From Ponticoccus alexandrii (GTDB lineage Bacteria; Pseudomonadota; Alphaproteobacteria; Rhodobacterales; Rhodobacteraceae): a stretch of DNA of 64,000 nucleotides. Under the pieces are notes generated by a model, which was not told where the DNA came from, searched no databases, and saw nothing but the letters and a program-made list of their open reading frames with translations. Below are positions 34,979-44,100 of the stretch, piece after piece. The position numbers were made by a program, and so were the translations under genes. Location: assembly GCF_016806125.1 (NCBI RefSeq), contig NZ_CP047170.1:186001-250000 (forward strand), given 5' to 3'. Each line of letters begins with the position of its first letter. The stretch's first letter is position 1.

Positions 34979-35379
34979 TCGCTCTCCACAAAAACCGGGC
35001 AAATCCAGATACCACCGCCGAAGCCGCGCCGTGACTAAGATGAATTGCGTGAAGCTACATGGCGCGCGACTTTGATCGTCAGGTCGCCGAACTCCAGATC
35101 CGTGCCGCCGTGCTGAACGGCTACACCGCGCCCGGCATACCTGTCACCGAGCCCGTGGGATAAGTACGTCCGGGCAAAGGGTAAGTCCGGGGTTGGGGTT
35201 CAAGCCCTTTGCGCAACAAAGCCCCCGGCAGGGAAAAGCGACCGTTTTTCGCATCAATCCAGTGGGCCCTGCTCGGATCGAGCCGCTCATCTGAATGCCT
35301 CATCAGGCGCTCGCACCGCAAGCGCCTGATGAAAGCAACGGCTGGTGTCGAATGCTCACCGGCCACGCGGGACCGGTGA
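34979..35379. other. Intergenic debris with a 34-codon frame and an inverted repeat
   Basis: A short plus-strand frame at 35059-35163 encodes MARDFDRQVAELQIRAAVLN and ends TEPVG, which looks like the N-terminus of a longer protein I cannot name. At 35300-35332 TCATCAGGCGCT and AGCGCCTGATGA form a perfect 12-bp inverted repeat with a 9-base loop. No complete gene is visible. Confidence 0.4.
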
Positions 35380-35995
35380 GCCCCATCAGCCCTGGCTGAT
35401 CGACACGACCTCATCCTGTCCCGTCTTGCGCAGCCAGTCCGGAATGCCGACCGGCTCCTTCTGGCTTTCGGACAACAACGGCACGAAGTCTGTCCCGTCA
35501 GCCGGGGCTGGGCCGCCGCGGGATGGTTCAGTACCTTCGCCGCGCGCTACGGAGACGGCAGCCTGGGCGAGGCGCTGCAAAAGGCCGCCGCCGCAGCCGC
35601 AGCCGACCGAATCTATGGCGAGCTATCGGTCTGGCTGGCGGAGACATATGCGCCCAAGGCCAGCCCCGAGGACGGGCTCGGGGCCGACCGCTTTATGCTG
35701 TACGCGAACCTTTGGCTCGGGCTTGAAAGGCTTGATCTCGACGAGGCCTACCAGTGGGCGACAGAGGAATAGCTGCGTCTTGAAGAAGAAAAGCGGGTCG
35801 AGGCCGGGCGCATTCGCAGTGGCGCCAGCTTCGACGAGATCCGGCACGATCTGGACAGCGACCCGGCGCACACGCTGCGGGGGGCCGAGGCGGCGCTGGA
35901 CGATCCATCGCCACTGGGCGAAGCGGGGGATCATCGGCCCGGTCAGTGGGTCGACGCGCAGCCGCCACAGGCCCCTTTTGCCCGATGGGCCACGG
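35380..35995 (+). pseudogene. Remnant of an unidentified gene with in-frame TAG
   Basis: The plus-strand frame from 35380 lacks a start codon but reads as plausible protein: AAGWFSTFAARYGDGSLGEA, then YANLWLGLERLDLDEAYQWA, a TAG at 35770-35772, and in the same frame LRLEEEKRVEAGRIRSGASF. Third-position GC preference is kept across the stop. I do not recognise the family. It lies at the 3' side of the adhesin secretion operon, next to IS debris, and may be a truncated island gene. Confidence 0.35.
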
Positions 35996-37348
35996 TCAGA
36001 ACCGATTATCCCCAAGCGGATAGCCGTAGAGGCGCGTGCCCTCCAGCCCGAGGATGCTGCGCAGATGCCCGCTGCGCCTCGCGCATTGCAGCTGGCTTCT
36101 GGCGAGTTCGGAGCGCAACTGCACCAGTTCCGCCTTGCGGGTATAGTATTCCTCTTCGTTATCCAGAAGCTCGGACAGCTGCCGCGTGCCGAGATCCAGA
36201 TACTGGCTGCGGTACAGATCGCGGGTTTCGGACAAAAGCGCGATCTGGTGGTGCAGCAGGGCGCGCTTCTGTTTTCCGGCGGCCAGCGACCGCAGCAGCG
36301 CACGCTCCTCGATGCTGCCTTCGAGGTCTGCCGCCTCGACCCGCGCTCGGGCTGCCGCAAGCGTATTGCCCGCGGCCCGGACCCGGGCCCCCAGCGCACC
36401 GCCCTTCAGCAAATCCGACTGCACATCGAGGTTCAGACCGACCGGCAGCGTATCGGAGCCGATCTCTCCGCGCACCACAGGTTTGAGAACGACGCGCGGG
36501 GTCATGGCATTCTGCGCCTGTTCCTCGGCCAGCTGTGCGCGCCCCAGTTCAAGCCGGGCCAGGAGGACGTCGTCGGTTGCCCCGGCCGGCTTGCAGGAGG
36601 GCGCCGTGATGTCAACGCTACCGCCGCGCGATTGACCGCTCAGCAGGGTCAGGCGGTCACGCGTCTCGGCCAGCGCCAGTTCGGTGTCGTTGACCAGAAA
36701 GGCCGCCGATTGAAGGCGCCGCCGGGTTTCCAGAACGTCGGTCGAAGAGACCGCGCCGCTCGCCGCGCGGGCGGCGACAAGGTCTTCCAGGGCACGCAGC
36801 GCGTCGAACTGCTTGCGGTAGACGCCAAGAAGATCGGATTGCGTCTGCACGTCGTCATAGGTTTCAAGAAGCGCGATCAGCGCCTCGTCGACCTCTTTCT
36901 GGAAGCCGACATAACTGATCTGCATGTCGAAATCGGCAATCCTGACGGCCCGTTTGCTCTTGCCGCCGTCAAACAACAGTTGCGATCCGGTCAGTTCCGC
37001 AACCGGCTTGCCCTTGCCTGCGGAACCGATCCCGCCGCCCGCCGTCAGGCCAAGCGCCGGAAAGAGCACCGCGCGCTGTATCCGGACCTCGTCGGCGCTG
37101 GCCGAAACGCGGCTGGCGGCCTCGCGCACGGCGGGGTTGCGCAACAGCCCGTTGCGCGCCGCGCTCTTGGCATCGCGGCCCTCCGCCGGAGCCAGTTGCG
37201 CAAGACCTTCGGCGCGCTCGATCAGCGCCGCCTCCATGCCATCAGGCGCGGGCAACGCCGCACAGCCCGCAAGCGACAGGCTCAACAAGGCCAGCGCCAG
37301 ACCCCTGCGTCCTGCGTTTCCCTGCCCAGAGCGTCGATTGTGGATCAT
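35996..37348 (-). CDS. TolC-family outer membrane lipoprotein of type I secretion
   Basis: Outer membrane channel component, 450 aa. The N-terminus has a signal with lipobox LSLAGC, so the protein should be lipid-anchored. Two outer membrane efflux repeats follow: the first includes AVREAASRVSASADEVRIQR and GSQLLFDGGKSKRAVRIADF, the second VRAAGNTLAAARARVEAADL, then LDLGTRQLSELLDNEEEYYT. The glycine and aspartate pattern LLFDGGK is typical of type I secretion channels such as those of Bap/Lap adhesins. Last gene of the operon, so it would export the giant adhesin with the ABC and HlyD proteins encoded upstream. Confidence 0.88.
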   Translation of the reverse strand: MIHNRRSGQGNAGRRGLALALLSLSLAGCAALPAPDGMEAALIERAEGLAQLAPAEGRDAKSAARNGLLRNPAVREAASRVSASADEVRIQRAVLFPALGLTAGGGIGSAGKGKPVAELTGSQLLFDGGKSKRAVRIADFDMQISYVGFQKEVDEALIALLETYDDVQTQSDLLGVYRKQFDALRALEDLVAARAASGAVSSTDVLETRRRLQSAAFLVNDTELALAETRDRLTLLSGQSRGGSVDITAPSCKPAGATDDVLLARLELGRAQLAEEQAQNAMTPRVVLKPVVRGEIGSDTLPVGLNLDVQSDLLKGGALGARVRAAGNTLAAARARVEAADLEGSIEERALLRSLAAGKQKRALLHHQIALLSETRDLYRSQYLDLGTRQLSELLDNEEEYYTRKAELVQLRSELARSQLQCARRSGHLRSILGLEGTRLYGYPLGDNRF

Positions 37349-37361
37349 GCAGTGAGTACCC

Positions 37362-37787
37362 TTACCTTGCCCAGATCAGATTTGCGCATTGCGGGCGACG
37401 CCATGCAGCGCGTTCTACCGCTCCGTCATCGTCGAAGAACACGCGGTACTGGCAGATCAGCCTGTCGCGCCCGGTCAGGGACAGCGACAGGTGGTACTCC
37501 AGCGAGCCGTCGCCATAGCCGATCGCCGGACGCCCAAGCGTCCGTTGCAGGTCCAGCCGCGACATCCCCGGTTGCACGCTGCGGATCCGGGCGATCCGCT
37601 CTTCGTGGCCTTCCCGGGCATAGGTCGCGTTCATATCGGGGTAGCGACGGGACTCGGACGAGAACCCCGCCTTCGGATCAAGCTGATGGGCCGGGTTCAC
37701 CGTCTGCGCGGTTGCGGTGCCCAGGGGCAGAACAAGCAGGAGGGCCGTGGCCAGAAGGGCGCGATGCGCGCCGCCGAATCGTGTCAT
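37362..37787 (-). CDS. BamE/SmpA-like periplasmic protein in the type I secretion operon
   Basis: 141-aa exported protein with a Sec signal (MTRFGGAHRALLATALLLVL, cut near ATA). The mature part has the BamE/SmpA-fold pattern: RIRSVQPGMSRLDLQRTLGR, meaning a short helix, P-G-M-S, then G-x-P, followed by beta strands YHLSLSLTGRDRLICQYRVF. No lipobox Cys is at the cleavage site, so it is probably soluble in the periplasm. Lies between the HlyD and TolC genes with short gaps (60 and 13 bases). It is not a core type I secretion part; a role in assembly of the outer membrane channel or adhesin is inferred. Confidence 0.75.
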   Translation of the reverse strand: MTRFGGAHRALLATALLLVLPLGTATAQTVNPAHQLDPKAGFSSESRRYPDMNATYAREGHEERIARIRSVQPGMSRLDLQRTLGRPAIGYGDGSLEYHLSLSLTGRDRLICQYRVFFDDDGAVERAAWRRPQCANLIWAR

Positions 37788-37847
37788 GTCGTGAACCTCT
37801 TCGCGGTCATGTCGGGTGTTGGAAATGGGCCGGAAGGACCCGCGGTC

Positions 37848-39023
37848 TCATCGTTCACGAAGCGCCTCCTGTGCCCGGTTGAACGGTTTGACGAGATATT
37901 GCCAGACGGTCTTTTCCCCAGTGCGTATGTCGACCGTGGCGATCATGCCCGGCACGATGGGAAAGCGCGTGCCGATCTCGTTGATCAGGAAATCCTCTTG
38001 GGTGCGGATGTAGGCGCGGTAATAGACCTGGTCTGGATTGACCTCGTCCCGCACGGTGTTGGGCGAGATCGTCACCACCTCGCCCGAGAGCCCGCCGAAG
38101 ATCGCGTAGTCATAGGCCGACAGCTTGACCTGCGCCTCTTGTCCGGGGTGGATGAAAGCGATGTCGCGCGGGGAAATCCGGGCCTCGATCAGCAGTTGGT
38201 CATCCATCGGAACGATGGTCATCAGGTTGCCGCCGGGCGGAACGACACCGCCGATGGTCGTCACCGCGATGTCCTTGACGATGCCGCGCATCGGCGCCTG
38301 AAACACCAGCCGCGCAAGCTGGTCGGACCGGCCGCGCATGACAGAGGCCTGCACCTCGGCCTCGGCGTTGACGCGCTGCAATTCCTCGCCAGCCTGGACC
38401 CTCGCATCGGCCTGCAGGCGCGCGATCTCCAGCTCGGTCTGGGCGGCCTCGCGGCGCAGGCGGATCACCTCGACCCGGCTGGCCGCGCCGTTCCTTTGCA
38501 GAGTTTCCGCGATATCAAGCTCTTGCCGGGTCAGTTCCAGACCCTCGGTCAGGCCCGACAGCGCCTCTTGCAGACTGTTGCGACGAGAACGGAACAGGGC
38601 CAGTTCGTTGCGGCGCAGCTGGTCGAAGTCATCCCCCGAGAGTTCGACCGGAAAGTTCACCGTCTCGCGACCGTCAAGCTCTGCGCGTAGCCGCGCAGCC
38701 GCCGCGATGGCGGCGTGGTACTTGGCCGCCGCTTCCTCGACGTTAGAGGCCGAACGCGTGGCGTCGAGCCGGGCGATGGTCTGGCCCTTCTCGACCATAT
38801 CGCCCTCTCTGACAGAGATCGCGGTGACAATGCCCCCTTCCAGCGACTGGATCACCTGTTCGCGCGACGAAGGCACAACCGTGCCCTGACCGCGTGAGAC
38901 CTCGACCAGCGGAAAATACCAGGCCCAGCCCAGGAACAGTGCCAGCATCACGAAGACCAGCCAGACCAGCTGGCGCTCGGCCCGGGCCGTGGGGCGTTCC
39001 TCGATGAAGGACAGATCCGTCAT
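37848..39023 (-). CDS. HlyD-family periplasmic adaptor of type I secretion
   Basis: 391-aa membrane fusion protein. A short cytoplasmic N-terminus, one transmembrane helix (LVWLVFVMLALFLGWAWYF), then the lipoyl half-motif (VVPSSREQVIQSLEGGIVTA), a long alpha-helical hairpin (about residues 95-235) and the second lipoyl and beta-barrel parts (GIVKDIAVTTIGGVVPPGG). The late YYRAYIRTQEDFLINEIG region is typical of type I secretion adaptors. Its start overlaps the ABC exporter stop by 4 bases. It bridges the inner membrane ABC protein and the TolC-like channel. Confidence 0.93.
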   Translation of the reverse strand: MTDLSFIEERPTARAERQLVWLVFVMLALFLGWAWYFPLVEVSRGQGTVVPSSREQVIQSLEGGIVTAISVREGDMVEKGQTIARLDATRSASNVEEAAAKYHAAIAAAARLRAELDGRETVNFPVELSGDDFDQLRRNELALFRSRRNSLQEALSGLTEGLELTRQELDIAETLQRNGAASRVEVIRLRREAAQTELEIARLQADARVQAGEELQRVNAEAEVQASVMRGRSDQLARLVFQAPMRGIVKDIAVTTIGGVVPPGGNLMTIVPMDDQLLIEARISPRDIAFIHPGQEAQVKLSAYDYAIFGGLSGEVVTISPNTVRDEVNPDQVYYRAYIRTQEDFLINEIGTRFPIVPGMIATVDIRTGEKTVWQYLVKPFNRAQEALRER

Positions 39024-41158
39024 GCCGCGGCCTCGCCGCCGCGCAATTGCGCCAGCACCTTGTCCTTCGGGCCGTCCATGGCGATGCGCCCGTTGCTGAC
39101 CACGATCAGGCGGTCGACGATCCGCAGGATGGCCGGGCGATGGGTGGCGACGATCACCGATTTTTCGGGCCCCAGCCGCCCCAGCATCTCGATCATCGCG
39201 GCCTCGGACACCTCGTCGAAGGCGGCGGTCGGTTCGTCCAGCAGCAGGACGTTGGGATCGCGCAGCAGGATGCGCGCCATAAGCAGGCCCTGTTTCTGAC
39301 CGCCGGACAGGCCAAGGCCGCCCTCCTGCACCAGATGATCCAGCCCGTCGGGCAGCCGCTCGACGAAATCGACAAGGCTCATGCGACGCAGCATGTCCAT
39401 GATGGCCGCGTCGGTGGCATCCGGCGCCCCCAGCGTCAGGTTCTCGCGCAGCGTGCCGTGGAACAGCCGCGCACCCTGCCCCAGCAGCGCTACATCCCGG
39501 CGCAGGTCGTTGGGATCGATCAATCCCATCACCACGTCGTCGATACGGATTTCACCGGCCATTGGCTCGACCAGCCCGGCGAGCCCCGAAAGCAGCGTCG
39601 ATTTGCCGGCACCGTTGCGCCCCAGAATCGCGATGCGTTCGCCGGGCGCGATCCGCATCCGCTCGACCTTCAGGATCGGGGTCTGCGGGTCATGGCCGAA
39701 GACCGCGTCCTTCAGGGCAAAATCGCCCTGGATCACCGGCTTGTGGATGCGCTGTTCCTGCGGGGCGGTATCGACCGGCAGGGCCATCAGCTGATCCAGC
39801 GCCTGACGGGCGACCCGGGCCTGTTGCCAGCGGTTCAGGATCTGGGTGACAGAGGTCAGCGGCGCCAGCATCCGCGACGACAGGATCGAGGCCGCAACCA
39901 GCGCGCCGGTGCTCAGATCGCCCGCCATGACCATCGGTGCCCCGAAGAAGACCACCACTGCGAAGACCGCGCCCTGCACCGCCTGCGCCCAGGACGACAG
40001 GCGGTTCACAAGGTCGCGCAGTTGCATAGACGACCCGGCGGTGGTCTCGTTGTAGTGGTTCCACAGGTTCTGGAACCGGGTTTCGGCCTGCAGCGACTTG
40101 ATGTCGTCGATCCCCTGGATCGCCTCGACCAGCATGGCGCTGCGCAGCGCGCTTTCGCGGGTATTGGCCTCGGCCAGGCGACGCAGGCGCTTCTGGGCCA
40201 GCAGCCCGGGCGCCACCATCAGGACCACGGCGGCCAGCGGAATCCAGACAAGCCCGCCGACGATGGCATAGAACAGCGCGCAGAACAGCAGGAAAAACGG
40301 CACATCGGCCACCGCCGATACGGTGGTCGAGGTCATCATATCCCGCACGTGTTCCAGTTCGCGGACCTGCGAGATGAAAGTCCCGGTCGACCGGGGGCGG
40401 GCGGAATTGCGCACCCGCAGCGCATGGCCGAACACCCTGTCCGAGATCCGCAGGTCGGCGGCCTTGCCCGCCTCGTCGGTGATGCGTCCGCGCGCAAGGC
40501 GCATCAAAAGACCGAAGAACGAGGCCAGCATGACACCGGCAAACAGCACCCAGAGCGTATTCATCGACTGGCTGGGAATGACGCGGTCGTAGACCTGCAT
40601 CGAAAAGATGATCCCGGCCAGCGCCAGCACGTTGGTGACCAGCGAGGCGACCATGACCGCCCGGTAGGGCGCAAGGTCGGCCAGGGCGATGCTGCGTAGC
40701 CAGTCGGGACGCCAGGGCGCGATATAGTCGTCGATGCGCCGGTCAGGCCGGGCCGACAGTGGGCGCAGAACGAACAGGCGCCGCAGGCGCCCTGTCAGGT
40801 CCGCGCGGGAAACCGGCGTTTCCAGCCCCTTCTCGCCGGCGAGCGCAATCCCGAAGCCATCTGCGGTTTCCCGTTCGACGACGCCGATCTCGCCATTGTC
40901 GAACTCGACCAGAAGGGGCAAGCGCAGGGTCGAGATCGCCTCGGGCCGAATGTCAGGTTCGCGGATCGAAAGCCCCGCAGAGCGCGCCAGCACCCGCAGC
41001 CGGTCCGCATCCGCAGACCAGGCAAGGTCCAGTCGAACACGTTGGGGAGAGACGGCAATGCCGTAATGCGCGGCGATGCGCAATACGGCCTCCGTCCACC
41101 CCCTTTGCGCGGTGGACCCGCCCGTTTCCGGGCGGGTTATGCGCCTTTCGACGGTCAC
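39020..41158 (-). CDS. Type I secretion ABC transporter, permease/ATPase (LapB/RtxB type)
   Basis: 712-aa inner-membrane exporter. Residues about 20-120 form a C39-like domain without a catalytic Cys, as in RTX and Lap systems that do not cleave their cargo. A six-helix transmembrane domain (about 165-440, with SMQVYDRVIPSQSMNTLWVL, the family mark) follows. The ATPase has Walker A GRNGAGKST near 510, signature LGLSGGQKQ and Walker B VLLLDEPTAAFDE. It begins 4 bases after the giant adhesin gene and is followed by HlyD with a 4-base overlap, so the cargo is almost certainly that adhesin. Confidence 0.95.
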   Translation of the reverse strand: MTVERRITRPETGGSTAQRGWTEAVLRIAAHYGIAVSPQRVRLDLAWSADADRLRVLARSAGLSIREPDIRPEAISTLRLPLLVEFDNGEIGVVERETADGFGIALAGEKGLETPVSRADLTGRLRRLFVLRPLSARPDRRIDDYIAPWRPDWLRSIALADLAPYRAVMVASLVTNVLALAGIIFSMQVYDRVIPSQSMNTLWVLFAGVMLASFFGLLMRLARGRITDEAGKAADLRISDRVFGHALRVRNSARPRSTGTFISQVRELEHVRDMMTSTTVSAVADVPFFLLFCALFYAIVGGLVWIPLAAVVLMVAPGLLAQKRLRRLAEANTRESALRSAMLVEAIQGIDDIKSLQAETRFQNLWNHYNETTAGSSMQLRDLVNRLSSWAQAVQGAVFAVVVFFGAPMVMAGDLSTGALVAASILSSRMLAPLTSVTQILNRWQQARVARQALDQLMALPVDTAPQEQRIHKPVIQGDFALKDAVFGHDPQTPILKVERMRIAPGERIAILGRNGAGKSTLLSGLAGLVEPMAGEIRIDDVVMGLIDPNDLRRDVALLGQGARLFHGTLRENLTLGAPDATDAAIMDMLRRMSLVDFVERLPDGLDHLVQEGGLGLSGGQKQGLLMARILLRDPNVLLLDEPTAAFDEVSEAAMIEMLGRLGPEKSVIVATHRPAILRIVDRLIVVSNGRIAMDGPKDKVLAQLRGGEAAA

Positions 41159-41162
41159 GGCG

Positions 41163-44100
41163 TCACACCTCGTAGGCGCCGGACTGAAGCTCGTCCTCCA
41201 GAACGCGGCCCGGCAGCGGTTGTCCGGTCAGGACATCGTCGCCTTGCGGCTTCGCGCCGTCATCCGATGTCTCTTCCGGCAGACCGGCGGTCAGATCTTC
41301 TTCGCCCCGTACCGGTGCCATCAGATCGTCAAGGCGCAGCGTCTCTGGCTCTTCGTCGGGCCGGTCGGCCAGCTTGCCCTCGTCGAGCGAGGCCAGGCCG
41401 AAGCCTTCCGCGCCGCCACCGAACCCGAAGGACATCATCGACGCCGCGGCGAAGGAGCTGGGCAGCGGCGCGACCGTCACGTCTTCGACGGTGAGGGTCA
41501 CGTCCGGTTCGCCCACGCTGGTGCCGGTAAATGTCCCGTCGCCATTGTCGGTCCAGTCGCCGGACAGCGACAGCGTGTTCTCTGCCGATCCCCGCACCGT
41601 CAGCAGGTTGTCGCCATCGGTCATGGCGCGCACCTGCTCGGGTGTCAGATCGGTGATCGCGTTGGACCCCGCGACGCCAAGATCGAGCGTTTCGACATTG
41701 CGCAGCTGTGCGCCGAGGTCCGCCCCGGTCAGGCTTTCGCCGCCACGCAGATGCACCGTGTCCTCGCCCGCCTTGCCGTTGATGGCAGAGCCGGTCCAGA
41801 TCAGGCTGTTGTCGCCCGTGGTCGGCAGCTGTTGACTCAGGTTCACCGTAAGGCTGGTGCCTGCGTCGGCCGAAACCGCGCCTGCATCGCCGCTTTCCAC
41901 CGTGTGCGCGATCACGTCGATCTGAACGCCGGCTGTGCCGCTGTCCTGATCGGTCAGTGCATCGCGCGCCTGAACGAACCCGAGATTGTCCAGATCGGTC
42001 TGGCTCAGCCCGGTCAGGGTATAGGTGTCGCTGGCGGCATCGTAGCTGATGCCCGAGACCAGTGGCGTCGTGCCCGTGTAGAAGGACGCGAATTCTCCCA
42101 GACCCTTGATTTCAAGCGTCGTCGTCTCGGTGCTTTCATCCGCTGCGGCGATCACCGATGCGTCCTCGGAGTCGACCATGGAGGCATTGAGGTTCAGCGC
42201 CACGATGGTCCCTTCCCGACCGAAGGAATTGGTCCCCGTCAGCGTCAGGCCATTGGCCACGGGATCGACCGTGATGTCGCCGATCGGCAGCACATCCACG
42301 CGGGTCTCGGACAGGGATGTTTCGCCCGAGGTCACCGAGAGTTCGAGGTCGTCCAGTGTGCCGCTCCAGTTTTGCGGCGGCAGGATGCCAACATAGGGCG
42401 GAAGAGCGGAGCCGCCGCTGGCCAGAACCCAGGTGTTGACACCGCCCGAACCACCGGCGTTGACCGCCATTTCAGCAAGACTCGCATCGCTCGCGCTGGC
42501 CCCGGTATACAGCAGGAATCCTTCGGGCAGGTTCGACAGGAGAACCGTGAGGATCTCTTCGGAACCGTCCGCATCGTTCAGGATAAGTGACAGGTCGAGA
42601 CCGATCAGGGCCCCGTTGCTGGAATCCGCCGCCTCGGTCCCGCCCCGCGGGCCGGTGGGGGCAAGCGCGACGCCATCGTTGCTCAGCTCGACGGGCACGG
42701 TGGCCGTGCCTGTCGAGACCATCGCGTCGCCGCCAGTCTCGATGTTGCTGATCCAGGCGTCGAAGGTGACGTCCCCGGCGACCATGCTGTCAGGCGTGAA
42801 CACCAAATCCTGCGGCCCGTTCATCCCCACGCCCGGCACGACGTAATAGGTGCCGTCGGGGATGCCCGCGACGCCGGTGACGGTTTGAGGAACCAGCGCC
42901 GTGCCCCCCTGCGACAGGGTCCCGTTTTCCAGTCCGCTCGTCCCGCCGATCTGCAGATAGAGATCGCCGGTGACGGTCGATCCCGCGCTGCCATCCGCCG
43001 GGTTCGTCACGGTGATCGTGAGCGGAATATCTGTGTCGCTTTCGGTCACCTTGCCATCAGGGTCGGATGCGCCAAGGACGATTTCGACCTCGGCCACGTC
43101 GGTCACCGGGTTCACCGGAACGGCGGGCGCGATGGTCTCTGCCTCGGACCGGCCACCACCGGCCACGGCGGTGGTCAGCGTGGCATTTACCTCGAAGGGT
43201 CCGGCAAGATTGTTGTCGTTGCCATTCTGCGGCGGTGTGATCTCGATGCTGTCCATAAGCGCATCCAGCTTGGCCTGAACGGCAGCGGCATCATCGCCCG
43301 ATGCGGTGGTGACCGATGCGGTCCAGACTTCCTGGCCGTTGATCACGGTGCGCACCATGCCATCCACCTGCGTGCCCGCAGGCAGATCGACGATGGTGAC
43401 CGTCAGGATGTTCGGGCTGCTGGTTTGCGCAGCGACCTCTGCGTCGACCATGTCGGACAGCAGGAAGCTGGTGTCCTCGGTCGCCTCAGCTCCGGTGTAT
43501 TCCCAGGTTTCGATGGTTGCCGGGGGCGTCACGGTGCCCGGCAGGAAGGTAGTGGTCAGGAACCACTGTGCCGTATCGGACAGGACATCGGTCGCCGATC
43601 CGGCCATGTCGCCCCGGTCCTGGGTCTGCACCGTGACCGAGATTGGCGCGTCGGTCAGCCCGGCTGCGCCATAGCCCACGGTGAAAGTGACCGGCAGGTC
43701 AATCCCGCCCGCAGCGTTGATCGGCAGTGCATCGGTGCCCTCGTAGGTCAGCAGCCATGTGCCGCCGCCAAGCAGTTCGCCGCCCTCGACGATCACGCCC
43801 TCGGGCACGTCCTCCAGGATCACGCGCACAAGGTGCTCGCTGCCATCATGATCGGGGTTGCCGATGTTCAGGTTGACGGTCACCTGTTCGCCGCTGGTGT
43901 CAACGGTCACGCTGTCGCCCGGCACCGAGTTGATGCTGTCGATGGTCAGCGCAGGCGCGTCGCTGACCGGCGTGGCGGTCAACTCGAACCGTCCGTCGAT
44001 CCAGTTGCCCGTGACCGGCGTCACGCTGCCATCGCCCGGATCGGTGATGCGGTATTGCAGGTCGAAACCGCCCAGCGAGCCATCCAGATGTGCGCCGCCC

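Noticed and set aside
41163-41900. RTX calcium-binding nonapeptide array at the adhesin C-terminus
   Set aside because: Only one loose GKAGEDTVHL segment is seen; no run of GGxGxDxUx repeats.
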